Shown piece by piece: positions 40,891-50,765 of a DNA stretch of 64,000 nucleotides. The DNA comes from Trichobilharzia regenti. Taxonomy: Eukaryota > Platyhelminthes > Trematoda > Strigeidida > Schistosomatidae. The stretch is from the NCBI GenBank assembly GCA_944472135.2, contig OX235263.1:12383517-12447516 (forward strand), given 5' to 3'. The notes under the pieces are model-generated. The model was not told the DNA's origin. It made no database searches and saw only the letters and a program-made list of their open reading frames with translations. The stretch's first letter is position 1, and each line of letters begins with the position of its first letter. The position numbers and the translations under genes were made by a program.

Positions 40891-40964
40891 AGTTTACTAC
40901 CGCTACCTAAAACCTTTTCTGACTTATAAACTGATTTGTTATGTAATCCATCTTCATTCGTTCT

Positions 40965-41268
40965 TATTTCCAACTCCTAAGATGAGGCAGTAACTAATCG
41001 AAGAAGGCATTGCGAAGTGGTCGCACTATGTCATGAATTGGCAGAAGTTAGAATTCATGGGTTGGCCATTGGATTGAGTCCCAGTGGCTTAATGGTCTAT
41101 AGGCTGGCTAGCCTTGCAACTAGAAGGTTCTAGGTTCGATCCCTGGCGGTAGGTGCGTACTGACGAAGAGTCTCAAACTGGGACAAAACAGCTGGCTGTC
41201 CAGTACTCCCATTTGCTTTCCCAATAGTTTTCTAACTCACGATGAAATCCTCCAACCAAATACGAAGC
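40965..41268 (+). mobile_element. Hammerhead SINE type 1
   Basis: Leader GGTCGCACTATGTCATGAAT, head (CTTGCAACTAGAAGGTTC, GGTTCGATCCC), ribozyme near 41157-41207 with GTACTG, core ACGAAGA, stem II GTCTC/GGGAC, AAAA in place of GAAA and an expanded stem III (ACAGCTGGCTGT), and tail CACGATGAAATCC. Two core changes predict no activity. It lies in the USP40-like intron before the FGW exon. Confidence 0.5.
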
Positions 41269-41272
41269 CTCT

Positions 41273-41350
41273 TATTGAATTTGAGATTTTCCCGTCGATT
41301 GACTGGACTGAAGTGCTCGGTCTCAGGTTGACATGTCGGCTTCTTTTGCA
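41273..41350. repeat. Left arm of the inverted repeat around the 7SL/Sm-alpha block
   Basis: GATTTTCCCGTCGATTGACT and GGTCTCAGGTTGACATGTCG reappear inverted at 41838-41925, and once more at 58863-58925 in left-arm orientation. It marks the edges of the 7SL/Sm-alpha composite. Confidence 0.5.
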
Positions 41351-41384
41351 GATGCTTCGCCGATGTCTGGGCATTCAGCTTGTA

Positions 41385-41490
41385 TTTAAACGGTGGATGG
41401 TGACTAGCAGTGGAATCCAGGATGCGCATTTTGTCCTATTCGGGACTCGTCAGCTGGGTGTACCTGCATTTCCCAGTGAGTGATGGTGTT
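41385..41490 (-). mobile_element. Sm-alpha hammerhead part, fused to 7SL
   Basis: Minus strand continues from the 7SL piece with GGGAACACCATCACTCACTG, then stem I CCCAG, core CTGACGA (valid CUGANGA), stem II GTCC-CGAATA-GGAC, AAAA in place of GAAA (G12 lost), stem III ATGC/GCAT, C and CTGGAT (ribozyme 41415-41459). Apart from G12 the ribozyme is complete. The usual Sm-alpha tRNA-like head is replaced by 7SL. Confidence 0.5.
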
Positions 41491-41491
41491 C

Positions 41492-41686
41492 CCCCTGGGC
41501 AGGTTTGCCCCTTCTTAGTCGACCTGGACAACCCGTCCTCCGACAGGTCATCCATATCGGCGCTTTGCTTAGCGTGGACGCCCGATCAACATGAGCAGCC
41601 ATATGCCAGAACTCCCGGTCCCGCAAAATTCCGCACCCTGGCCTCCAAGTAGCTAGATTACAGGTGTACGCCACCACGACCAGCCT
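41492..41686 (-). ncRNA. 7SL (SRP) RNA segment, about the first two thirds
   Basis: Minus strand starts GGCTGGTCGTGGTGGCGTAC and ACCTGTAATCTAGCTACTTG, the 5' (Alu) domain including the GTGGCG and AGCTACT elements, then GGGAGTTCTGGCATATGGC, TGATCGGGCGTCCACGCTAA, GATATGGATGACCTGTCGGA, GTTGTCCAGGTCG and AGAAGGGGCAAACCTGCCC, in the order found in 7SL up to about nucleotide 200 of the roughly 300-nt molecule. The 3' Alu-closing end is absent; the sequence passes directly into Sm-alpha. It is therefore a 7SL-derived retrocopy rather than a complete SRP RNA gene. It reveals what the worm's own 7SL looks like. The Alu-like appearance of 41634-41686 is explained by this. Confidence 0.5.
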
Positions 41687-41837
41687 TTCACACCACGATA
41701 CACCCATTGACTGGGTATTGGTTTTCAGGAGAACCAAACACACGCATCCTTGCCTCTTGCGAGATGAGAACGGCATGCAGGATCAACCTGTGGCGCAACC
41801 ACTCGAGAGCCCTCTCCCTCGGTGGATGATGTTCCAT

Positions 41838-41925
41838 CTGCACAAGAAGCCGACATGTCAACCTGAGACTGAGCACTTCGGTCCAATCAATCGACGGGAA
41901 AAACAAAAATTCACTTCAGTCAATA
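41838..41925. repeat. Right arm of the inverted repeat
   Basis: Reverse complement of 41273-41350 with scattered changes (CGACATGTCAACCTGAGACT, CAATCAATCGACGGGAAAA). Between 41690 and 41838 is GC-richer sequence of unknown kind, part of the same composite. Confidence 0.5.
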
Positions 41926-41939
41926 TGACCGGTTGCACA

Positions 41940-42165
41940 AGAGCCGGCTCTCCTGGCCCAAGTGGTCTAGTGGATAACGTTTTGGCTTTTGAAACTATGG
42001 GTACTGGGTTCAAGCCTCGGTGGGAACATCATCACTCACTGAGAAATTCGGGTACATCCAGCTGACTGCTAGTCCCAAACAGGACGAAACGCACATCCTG
42101 TATTCCACTTCTAGTCACTATCCACAAATTAATTTCGTCATGTATTCAGTCACTAGTCAATCCGA
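41940..42165 (+). mobile_element. Sm-alpha SINE with tRNA-like head
   Basis: Head TGGCCCAAGTGGTCTAGTGG (A-box) and GGGTTCAAGCCTC (B-box), then GTGGGAACATCATCACTCAC, stem I ATCCAG, a damaged core (CTGACTGCTA), stem II GTCC/GGAC, GAAACGCACATC, CTGTAT, and the tail TAGTCACTATCC. This is the ordinary layout of the family, useful for comparison with the 7SL-headed copy. Confidence 0.5.
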
Positions 42166-42413
42166 ATACCCCTGCAACTCAGGTAACCCTGGACAGCTGC
42201 TTCATCCTTCTGTTGATACTCTTCATCCGTTTACATCCAGGGATACTTGGGAGATATGTTTCCAAACATCTCACTCTTATGAGCAGTTTCCTTCTTATTT
42301 CCAATCGCTTGAATCATGAAAGGTAGTCATTTCTGAAAGTTATTCATCACTTAAGGCTTTTTGTTTTACATTACGCAAAACAATTTAAGCAAGTTTCTCA
42401 GTTTGATGCTTAC

Positions 42414-42518
42414 TTCATCTTCTGTCCAACCAAAACTATCTGTCAATGGCTTTGAGGAGATTGCGCCACCGTTAGTTGTTATCAATGCAGAGAATAAATT
42501 GAGCATTTCTTGTATCAT
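42414..42518 (-). CDS. USP40: USP40-like protease, FGW exon
   Basis: Thirty-five codons, phase 0 at the end: MIQEMLNLFSALITTNGGAI then SSKPLTDSFGWTEDE. L-x-x-LF-x-x-L and L-T-x-S-FGW-x-x-x-E are the C19 block between Cys box and QEL box in USP40-like proteases. Acceptor AATAG before 42518, donor GAA|GTAAGC. The start requires phase 0, whereas the Cys exon ends in phase 1, so a short exon must lie between them (about 28 codons in relatives). Confidence 0.5.
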
Positions 42519-42769
42519 CTATTTATTGCATCAGAAATGAAAATGAGAAAAACAATGGAAGGGAGGAGAGAGAGAGTGGGAGAAATAATTATTGATTCAA
42601 TAAAGTTTATGCAATTTACACGTCTCAGATTTCTTTTGCCAACAATTCTTGCCAAGCTGAATAAACGATCTGTTCAGAAAGCAGAAGAACAAAGGAAAAA
42701 TTAAGAGAAGCATGATTATATTTCATCACAATGTGATGTTAGTAAGAGAATTTGTCAAAACGGGGTTTT

Positions 42770-43140
42770 AGTGATTTGTTACAGGATTTCATTATGAGCT
42801 GATATCAGCTCGAGAACTATTGGGAGATCTAGGAGCAGTGGACCATTGGGGTATAGAAGGTCGGATGTGAGGACAAACACTCGCCACGGATGATATTGGC
42901 TAGTCGTCGCGCTATGTCGTGGATAGGCCACTGGATTGGGTCCCACTGGATGAGTGGTCTACGACCTCACCTTGTAACTTTCAAGCCCTGGGTTCGAGCC
43001 CTGGTGGTGGATGTGTACTGCTGAAGATTCCCAAGCACAATGACGAATCAGCTATCTAGTACGTCCAGGTTTTCTAATGGTTTCCTAACCTATGTCAGCT
43101 CATGGTAAATCCTGTAACTAATCAAATCCCTGCATAACAA
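42770..43140 (+). mobile_element. Hammerhead SINE type 1 with intact CUGANGA box
   Basis: Leader GTCGTCGCGCTATGTCGTGG, head (CTTGTAACTTTCAAGCCCTG, GGTTCGAGCCC), ribozyme 43015-43060: stem I GTACTG/TAGTAC, core CTGAAGA intact, but stem II is broken (TTCC...TGAC) and GAAA reads GAAT. Tail ends AATCAAATCCC. A tail-like piece at 42780-42830 precedes it. Confidence 0.5.
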
Positions 43141-43350
43141 CACTTTATTATTTGTAATTTGTTGGTTGTTGTCCAACCTGGCTAGAATGTACCTCCAGAC
43201 ACCACACCATAGCTAACTGATCGCTTGAAAATATTCCTCACATTGAGGTACACAAAAAAGTCAGATTTAACTGAGACAGTCATGATAAAATATCGGATAT
43301 ACATATATCATTTACACATCCATGGAAATTCAAACAACAAATAGAATTTA
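43141..43350. other. Short stretch without a recognised gene
   Basis: Unassigned AT-rich sequence between the SINE and the PLE tail. Confidence 0.5.
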
Positions 43351-45775
43351 AAACAAGCAATAAGGGTTAATAAAGCAGCATTTAATGAATTCATCAAATT
43401 TCGGTAGAACTCGTCAGCTGAATACTCTACATACACGAATATATATACTTTTGAAATTACATAGGGAGATATAAGACTGATAAGTAAACAAACTACATTG
43501 AATTAATCATGCAGAAAGACAGGTGCGAATGTTTTCCAGGTCATGTTCAAATAGATAAGGGGAGAGAGAGTATGAGAGATCAAAATTAAGATAAATTGCA
43601 TTACGCTTCAATTACATCACTTAGATAAACAATTAGTCATTAGGGAATATAACGAGAATTGCAAACAGACTAATATCAATAGTAATAGTTTTAATAACAA
43701 TAATAATAGTGTTGAAGTGAGTTAAGATAATCTTACGGATAAAGCATAGATTTAAATGAATCAAGAATAATAATAATAATAGTAATAATAACAAAAATAA
43801 TAATAAGAAGAGGTAGAATAATAGTAATAACAAGTAGAGAATAATAAGTAAAGCGTATTACCATGGTAGATTCAGAGTGACGACCATCTCCTTTTGTATA
43901 CAGAGGGCTGGTTTGTAAATTCGAATTGCACAAGCCTCTGCAATTGCAAGCATCTTCTTGTTTCTTTGTTTGCTGACGATGGTGAATGACTTGACGGCGT
44001 CGATATCATGTCCGTAATCCACGAGATGTTTTGTTATTGAGGATTTTGGGACTTTGCACTCAGCTGTTTTCAACCATTTTGGCAAATGCTCCATCATGCG
44101 AGTAGACAATCGCCTTTCCGTACGACCTATGTATTTGCTGCCACAAACACACTCAAATTGATATATGCAGTTTGAAGTGTCGAGGATTGGCGACTGGTCT
44201 TTCCCAGATTGTTGAAGCACTCGCTTGGTGGTGTTAAGGATAACAAGTTTTGCAGCATAATAAGTTCTCTTGATGGCTTTGTCAAGTCTTCGTTTCACTA
44301 CTTCCTGTACGTCATCTCCTTTGAATGGCAAATTGATATAGACAGGTTTCTTTGGAACTGTTGAATTGTTTTGCAAGGGGTAGTTTCTTTAGAGTATTTA
44401 TTAATGAACTTCTCAGGATATCCATTCTTACATAAAATATCCTTCAGAGATTTTATTTCATGTTCAATAGTACTGTCAGAACAAATTTTCGTGCTCTATT
44501 GAACAGTGTTCTGACTAAGTTCTTTTTGTATTCGATTGGAACAAAGCTCTTGAAATGCATGTACTGTCCTGTCCATGAGGACTTTCTAAATATAGATCTT
44601 TCGATTGTGCCATCATTCATTTTGGTCAGAAGAACGTCTAGAAATTTAATAGTATCGTTTTCCTCGTGTTCTACTGTGAAATTGAGATTTGGATGGCATG
44701 ATTGAATTTTGTTAACATGTCTTCCGCTTTTGATCTGCTTTCACAGACAATAAAAATGTCATCAACATATCTTAGGTATGCATTTGTTTCTTGTATATGT
44801 TGCTGCAAAGTACCGGTTTCTAGGCGTGACAAGAAAAGTCTGCGAAAAGTGGTCCCAAAGGGCTTCCCATTGCGACACCATCAACTTGACGGAACAGACG
44901 CCCGTTGAATTGGAATTGGACATTTTTAGTACATAAAAGTAGTAATTTCCTCAATTCCGATTTGGAATGGGTATGTCTTCAGCTTCTTTACATATGAAGT
45001 CGATAGTTTCAACGACTGGCACATTTGTGAAAAGGGAGGTAACATCGAAAGAGACTAAATGCTTATCGGATACATTGAAATCTTTAATTTGATTGACAAA
45101 TTGAAATGAATCAGAGACTATATGTGTTCCGAAACGTTTCAGCAAGGGCTGCAACAGTTCACATAGCCACTGTGCTAATCTGTGGTATGGTGAGTTTATC
45201 ATAGAGAGTATGGGTCTTAACGGCGCTCCTGGTTTGTGTATTTTTACGCGTCCGTATAGTTTTGGGATTTGTGACCCAATCTGCTTTATTAACCCTTATT
45301 GCTTGTTTTAAATTCGTATCGGGAAATAAATGTTTTCAACAAATAGAATATCGCTGCCTGGTTGGTTGCATGACTTTGAGGGTCCCTCGAAAACTATCCA
45401 TTCGAAAACCGTCCACTCAGGCTATCATGGCAGTATATGAATCAGTCATATCTTCGTCGCTAACAGCAACAAATTGTCCGGCCTCACACCTCTGCCTATT
45501 AAAACTTTCAATTGTGGGACCACTGGAAGATATTCGCCAATGATACCTTTCTCACCTTCCGAAAAAGTGCTTGATGCACAGTTGACTTTACCAGCGAAAG
45601 TAAGGTAGTCACCACGTTTGTAGGGGAAGTTGAACACCAAAGTATTTTCCCCTAAAATTTTACCTGGTTCCACTGTCTTGCTATTATTATTGAGGGTTTC
45701 AAAACCAGTGATACATTTACGTTCATTGGGTGTCTATTTTTTAACCTTGTGATGAAAACTACAACTTAGTTATTT
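43351..45775 (-). mobile_element. Penelope-like element with RT and endonuclease blocks
   Basis: Longest PLE in the window. On the minus strand from 45770: EPGKILGENTLVFNFPYKRG (45640), GRLFRQVDGVAMGSPLGPLF (44830-44900, RT motif with the MGSPLGPL core), a YLRYVDDIFIV-like block near 44740-44780, and the intact endonuclease ORF 44376-43858. The 3' tail runs to about 43350. Several frameshifts and stops break the RT half (the open pieces are 45446-45673 and 44951-45202). It lies in the large intron between the first two visible USP40-like exons, same strand as the gene. Confidence 0.5.
43858..44376 (-). CDS. PLE GIY-YIG endonuclease ORF, intact
   Basis: 172 codons: PKKPVYINLPFKGDDVQEVV, RRLDKAIKRTYYAAKLVIL, then SNCIYQFECVCGSKYIGRTE, RRLSTRMMEHLPKWLKTAE, KSSITKHLVDYGHDIDAVKS, MLAIAEACAIRIYKPALCIQ. 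YIG, the R-x-x-x-H helix (STRMMEH) and the KSSITKHL segment are all present. GIY-YIG in PLEs nicks target DNA for retrotransposition. The ATG at 44376 may be internal to the full RT-EN reading frame, which is broken just upstream. Of the PLE endonuclease copies here this one looks the most complete. Confidence 0.5.
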   Translation of the reverse strand: MQNNSTVPKKPVYINLPFKGDDVQEVVKRRLDKAIKRTYYAAKLVILNTTKRVLQQSGKDQSPILDTSNCIYQFECVCGSKYIGRTERRLSTRMMEHLPKWLKTAECKVPKSSITKHLVDYGHDIDAVKSFTIVSKQRNKKMLAIAEACAIRIYKPALCIQKEMVVTLNLPW

Positions 45776-46260
45776 CAATTAATGCTTATACTGTGGATGG
45801 TGCAGATTGATATGAAGTGGCCAAAATTGTTATGAAAAATTTTAAGTCAATGACTGCCCAGTTAGAAGCATCCGGCTGCACCAGAAAAGGACCAGATACA
45901 TTACACTGGTTACTAGTGTCTAATCAAAGTATCCATTACAGCCCTACAGGAGGTAAATCGTGAGCCCGAATAGCTGAGTGGCAACGTCTCTGACTTCAGC
46001 ACTGGGTTACGCGAGTTCGAATCTTAGAAGAGACATGAGTTCCTTCGAGTGAGTCCCAAATAGTACGAAACCTAGGTCCAAGACTTCCTGTCGATTGCCT
46101 CAAACCATCTAATATCATTAAATCAATGTGCACCGTGATGGCGAGCTACCTAATGGCATGGTACCCACATTGCAAACCTGACTGATAGAATTCAGTCTGC
46201 ATCAAAGAAAGGACTGGACACATCACACTAGTTACTAGTGTCCAATCACAGGAGCATTTG
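45776..46260 (+). mobile_element. Hammerhead SINE type 2 with an upstream second tail
   Basis: An upstream tail piece (GTTACTAGTGTCTAATC at about 45908) is followed by head TAGCTGAGTGGCAACGTCTC, GAGTTCGAATCTTAG, a ribozyme remnant that has lost its CTGATGA box (GAGTCCC...TACGAAACCTAGGTCC, 46045-46085) and the tail to AGTTACTAGTGTCCAATC. Same tail-head-tail order as 14966-15250. From 45776 to about 45830 nothing else is recognised. Confidence 0.5.
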
Positions 46261-46459
46261 TTCCTACTCAAATCTGGATTTATTTTACGTTGTGAACATG
46301 AAATGACCTCACTGGACAATGCTTTTAGTCTCGGGTCAATTGCCAACCAATCAAAACAGACAAATTGGTCTCCTCTGACCTAGACGAACTTTAATGTGGT
46401 TAAAAATGTAAAACTATGTATTTTTCCTTAAATAAAGCATCTCATCAGACTAGTTACAA
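46261..46459. other. Short stretch without a recognised gene
   Basis: Unassigned. Confidence 0.5.
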
Positions 46460-46835
46460 TATTTGATTCATATTTTCAACTGAGTAATTAACATCCGGCC
46501 TAAAACACGTCCAAAAGTATTTTAACCAGGTTTCAGAAGTACAGTAATTCAAGTTACCACATACTATACAGCACAAACAGGTAGGCAAAATAGAGAAAAA
46601 TTCAAAAGAATCATAGTGTGATGAAATGTACGGAGGAAAGAATAGCCACACGGAGAAGCATCAGGAATTAAATGATTTGAGTGGTCAAAAAGAGTGAATG
46701 CATCTCCGTCAGTGACAATAATTCTGAGTCATATCGCCAATTGTTTGAGTCTATTGATATTTAGTGTCTCGGGGACCATAACAAGGCAGTCTACACACCT
46801 CTTTACATGTCTGACTTAAACCAACATTAAAAGAC
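46460..46835 (-). mobile_element. Fragment of the second RTE family
   Basis: GCAGAATAGCC-like and GAATGCATCTCCGTCAGTGA, then GAGTCATATCGCCAATTGTT, run parallel to 4890-5150 with many changes. No coding capacity. Confidence 0.5.
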
Positions 46836-47695
46836 CAATAATAATAATTCTGAGTCGCATCATCCTGGAGAGAATAAAGGACGCACTGGATACACAACTC
46901 CGACCAGAACAAGCTGGATTCAGGAAAGGCAAATCATGTTCTGACCAAATTGCAACTCTACGCATCATCATCAAACAAAGCATGTAATGGCAACCAAACC
47001 TCTACCTCAACTTTATACACTTTGAGAAGGCCTTCGACAGCGTTGACCGTGAAGTAATTTGGAAACTACTCGAGTACTATGGCGTGCAGCGCCCAAATAT
47101 TCATCAACATTATTCAACAGCTGTACGACAACGGCACATGTCAAGTCATCCACAACGGAAAACTCAGCGAGGCGTTTGGAGTAAACACAGGAGTCAGACA
47201 AGGCTGCCTGTCTATTATCACCAATGATAATCCTAATTGTGGTGGACTGACTGGATCATGCGTCAGACAGTGATTGGGAAACGAGAAGACACGGATATCC
47301 TGGACCGACATGAAGAACCTAGAAGACCTGGATTTCGTGCGTGGATGATTTATGTTTGATGTCACACAAAATCGAAGACTTACAAGCGAAAACCGACAAA
47401 CTGGTCGAAGAATCAGCCGGCGAAGACAGGACTCCAGGTGAACATAGGTGAACAAGACGGAGGTTATGAAAACGACCAACCAACAACAACAGTAACATCC
47501 AGCGTCAATCACCATCCACGGGAGGGATTTAAAAGATGTTACTTCATTCACTTATCTAGGAAGCATTATCTCAACTACAGGAGGAACGGACAAGGACGTC
47601 AAATCGAGAGAGAATCATGAGGGCGAGAAACACATTCATCAACCTGAAACCAATCTGGAACCCAAGGGAACAGAACGGAATTTTCAGCTTTTCTA
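46836..47695 (+). mobile_element. SR2-like RTE, RT domain from the palm onward, decayed
   Basis: Plus strand: RIILERIKDALDTQLRPEQA, GFRKGKSCSDQIATLRIIIK, then YLNFIHFEKAFDSVDREVIW (first catalytic Asp region; the DF normally read as a D-F-x-KAFD box is HFEKAFD here), LLEYYGVQRP, then frameshifts, DLDFVRGW-like remnant of the second catalytic box and VNIGEQDGGYENDQPTTT. Good match to the family at the protein level but with many breaks. Confidence 0.5.
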
Positions 47696-47878
47696 TACAG
47701 ACTGCTACAGTCAAGCCGGGCTTCCTGCCGATTACCTCTAACCATCTAACATCGACAATTCAAAGTACACCATGATGGCGAGCTGCCTACAATGATTTCC
47801 ACATCGCAAACCTGGCTGTTAGAATTCAGTCTGCACCAAACAAAGACTAGACATATTACATTAGCTCCTTTTAGAAAT
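47696..47878 (+). mobile_element. SINE type 2 tail
   Basis: GGCTTCCTGCCGATTACCTC, then GAATTCAGTCTGCACCAAAC and a tail end. It joins the RTE fragment directly; no head or ribozyme. Confidence 0.5.
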
Positions 47879-47884
47879 ATGTAC

Positions 47885-48272
47885 GTACATAGTTGGTTTG
47901 TAAGGATTAGATTTGTTTTTTACGCTCCTGACCATGGATTGATATGTTAGACAACCATTGAAAACCAGGGAGTACTAAGCAGCTGTTTCATCCTAGTGCC
48001 TGGGAATCATTGGCAGCACGCACCCACTGAGTCGGTTTCGAACCCAGGACTTTCCGATTACAAGGCGAGCTCGTATAGCATTCAGCCACTGGGACCCGAT
48101 TCACTAACTAGCTCATGAATTCTAACTTCTACCAATTCGTGATTTAGCTTGACCACCAACCGATGGGAATGTAAAGCATATGATTCCCAAGCACTAGGAT
48201 GAAACAGCTGTTCAATACTCCAGTGCTGGTTTTCAATGGTTCTCTAACTGATATCAATCTATGGTCAAACTC
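47885..48272. mobile_element. Hammerhead SINE type 1, head-to-head inverted pair
   Basis: Minus copy 47885-48145: tail, ribozyme (GTGCTGCCAATGATTCCC...AGGATGAAACAGCTGC, broken core), head. Plus copy 48165-48272: right half of a ribozyme (AGCACTAGGATGAAACAGCT) and tail. Its head is deleted at the junction. Confidence 0.5.
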
Positions 48273-48690
48273 GTAAAAAGTAATAATGATAAAACCACCA
48301 CTATAAACAGAATGTTGACAGAAACATAATGAAGTACAAGGAGATTGTATCACAGACAACACATGTAATAATAGTGCTTTTTGCTTGTAATTTGCAGTTC
48401 ACTGTTACTGATTTAAAAAGTTTACAAGTTCTTTTTTGACATTCATTCCTCTTCACATAAAACCCATGCCTAATATGGTGGTATGGTAGAATTTTTATCT
48501 TTAATAGCTGTACGAGCGTAAATTCTTATGGATTTACTTCTAGTGTCATCCTCCAAAGATATGCAAAGAAAAGTTGCCAAGAAAGAGGATGGTCAGTATC
48601 AGACAAGATAACATTCCCTTAACTGTTTGCAAGATTTAAAGTGCCTATTGACAATAATGTCAGCTAGCCGAGACAAAGACCCACACCACT
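48273..48690. other. Stretch without a recognised gene
   Basis: No feature recognised. The missing short exon of the USP40-like gene could be anywhere between 42520 and 50900; I did not find it here. Confidence 0.5.
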
Positions 48691-49520
48691 AAACCTACTT
48701 ACAGTCTTCAAAGTTCTACGTAATATGCATCATAGTCTTTTTGAGAAGTTCAGGGAAGAATAATGGAGAAACATACAAAAGAATAGGCAGAATCCATGTA
48801 GTAATAAACCTCAAGAGAAGATGTTGATTTGTATCAGCAGAAGGACTCAACTTCTTAGCATATTAAGTCAAACGAAAACATTTCCTAGAAATCAACAGGA
48901 TGTGAGACGACCATCAGAGATTTGAAGAGAAACTGATGCCGAGATAAGATATATTCGATTTACTCCCTATCACAGTGCCGCCAATATTACATGAATCATG
49001 AAACTGAATCAGTCAGTCCACGCACGCCAATCTTGTTCACGTCTGAAACTAAAATCAACAACATGACGCTAAAACGGATTCAGTTTAAGACCATTTAGGT
49101 GAGACCATTCGTTAACTTCACATAAGAATATATTCGTATAAGAACAATCTAATGCAGAAGAAACAACTGGGACAGAAATGGTTAGATCATCAGCATATTT
49201 AATGAGCTTAGCTCTGGAATAATATGGAAGGTCATGTAAAAAGAAAGGAAGAAAAAAGGACTGGAGAGAGTACACCGTGCCTTGAGGCATAGCAATTTCC
49301 ATTAGCATAGAAGTGGGGCGCTTTCCATTCAAAACAATATGTTGTTTTCTACCCAAAAAATAGGAAGACAGCTAGCTACCTTGTGACCCAAGACTCAGTG
49401 TTTGCTGAAATCAGTTTCTTAGGCAAACATACCCTAGGAATAGAGTCAAAGCATCAGTGTAGTCTAAAAGGGAGCTCGAATAAACTTTGCGCCTTTATCA
49501 AAACTTGAAGTGAAGTACAC
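48691..49520 (-). mobile_element. CR1/SR1-like retrotransposon fragment
   Basis: Minus strand 49069-49356 reads MGRKQHIVLNGKRPTSMLME, PQGTVYSLQSFFLPFFLHDL, RAKLIKYADDLTISVPVV and EVNEWSHLNGLKLNPF, matching VYNGKSSS, GVPQGAVLSP, LFSFFLHDLP, NFVKYADDLTVSLP and NNWSKSNGLILNPS of the 1-2258 element. Flanking parts are frameshifted. Older relative of that element. Confidence 0.5.
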
Positions 49521-49554
49521 TGACTGCATCTAAAGTATATGTGTAGAACTCCGG

Positions 49555-50765
49555 TACATATTAGTTTGTCTATTAGATGTATCACAGAGTGAAACAGTAT
49601 TATTTATCGGATGACATTTCAAACAAAATTTATTGTTCATAATCATTTCATCAATTATAATTACACGACTTCAAAATCTGAGTTTTATAGTTTTCTTTGT
49701 TCTCTCCTATTTGTCGTCGTTGATGTAGTAGAATTTCCCAGATATCTGGGTGGACATGTGTTGAATCATTCCTATTACATGTACTTTTGCAGTTGATTGC
49801 ACACAACTATACGACAGGATGAGATAAATTGACAGGTTTAAAATCTAATGTCACAGGGTGGAGAGAGGGAGAGATTGATAACAGAGGCTTTACCTATCCA
49901 ATCAACTGCGAATACGTGTAATAAGAATGGTTGTGATTTATCAAGTGAGATTTTGTTCCAGAGACTTTCTAGGAGTATACGGAGTACGTTTTATGCAGCA
50001 TACCTATCACTCTCTAGCCGACCAATGATTGGGACTCAAACGAAGGATAAGCTAGATAGTTTTGCCACATCTATGTACACATATCAATTCAACTGCACCT
50101 GTAGTAACAGTTGTGTTGGGCTTACTACTAGACACTTTAGCCAACGTGTCACTACTGAACATCTCCATCGTGGTTTGGCAAAGGACAGACAAAAACAATC
50201 CGTAGCTCACTTTTGTCACATTTAATTGATAATGGTCATATAGCAGAGAAAACGAGAACCTTCAGAGTAATTCATCGTATCTCACCAAATCTTTCCAATA
50301 GACTTCATATTCGTCTACTGCACACACACAGCTGAGGCGATAGGCATTCGAATTATTAAACCTAAACTATGCATTCAAGATAAGTCCGCACAGCCATTAT
50401 CCCTCCCTCGGCCTATTGAGACATAACTAACTAAAGACTTCTACACCACCCCTTGTTTATATTTTCAACCACTCTCTTAACATTCCCTTAATATTATCAC
50501 ATCTTCATTAAAAACGTTTCTCATTTACTTCCCTTACAATCTAACATTACTTAATCGGTTCATTTGTTTTTACTAGCCTTTATAGACTACTTCCACCTGA
50601 ACAATTGTTTATTTAATCATACTGTTTTTCATTATTCGTGTTATCACAGATTGCCTCACTTTTTCATCCTTATTACTGATAAAACCATCATTAATCTCAA
50701 AGCGTCATCCAGTAAATAATACTGTTTCACTGTGTGATATATCTCATAAACAAACTACTATTCAT
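49555..50765 (+). mobile_element. Penelope-like element pair: inverted tail, then a second PLE endonuclease
   Basis: 49555-49800 is tail and C-terminus of a PLE in minus orientation; 49800-49930 is the same C-terminus in plus orientation (ERERLITEALPIQSTANTCN), so the two form a fold-back. At about 49935 it joins a different PLE: LFQRLSRSIRSTFYAAYLSL, DKLDSFATSMYTYQFNCTCS, CVGLTTRHFSQRV, then in other frames to about 50430. The tail runs to 50760 with GCGTCATCCAGTAAATAATA. All coding is broken (the YIG reads CVG). Confidence 0.5.

Larger units (their letters stand above)
40554..40898 (-). mobile_element. U6-SINE chimeric retrocopy within one target duplication
   Basis: GTTTACT lies at 40554-40560 and again at 40892-40898. 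Between them, on the minus strand, a full-length U6 snRNA copy ending in its T run is followed after a few bases by a full-length type 3 SINE ending in an A-rich tail (GGAATGAAAAAAA). A single pair of target duplications around both parts indicates one integration event. See the two part entries. Confidence 0.5.

Noticed and set aside
41634..41690. Apparent primate Alu sequence (human DNA contamination or host transfer)
   Set aside because: The similarity continues beyond Alu into the 7SL-specific domain and then into Sm-alpha, so a worm 7SL origin explains it better.
41450..41776. 108-codon minus ORF and overlapping plus ORFs
   Set aside because: They lie over the 7SL/Sm-alpha block; the GC-richer RNA-derived sequence gives chance open frames.
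41775..41800. Start of 18S rRNA (GTTGATCCTGC-like on the minus strand)
   Set aside because: Similarity is limited to about a dozen bases; no further rRNA sequence follows.
43633..43933. Leucine- and isoleucine-rich minus ORFs
   Set aside because: Produced by ATT/TTA repeats in the PLE tail; no protein features.
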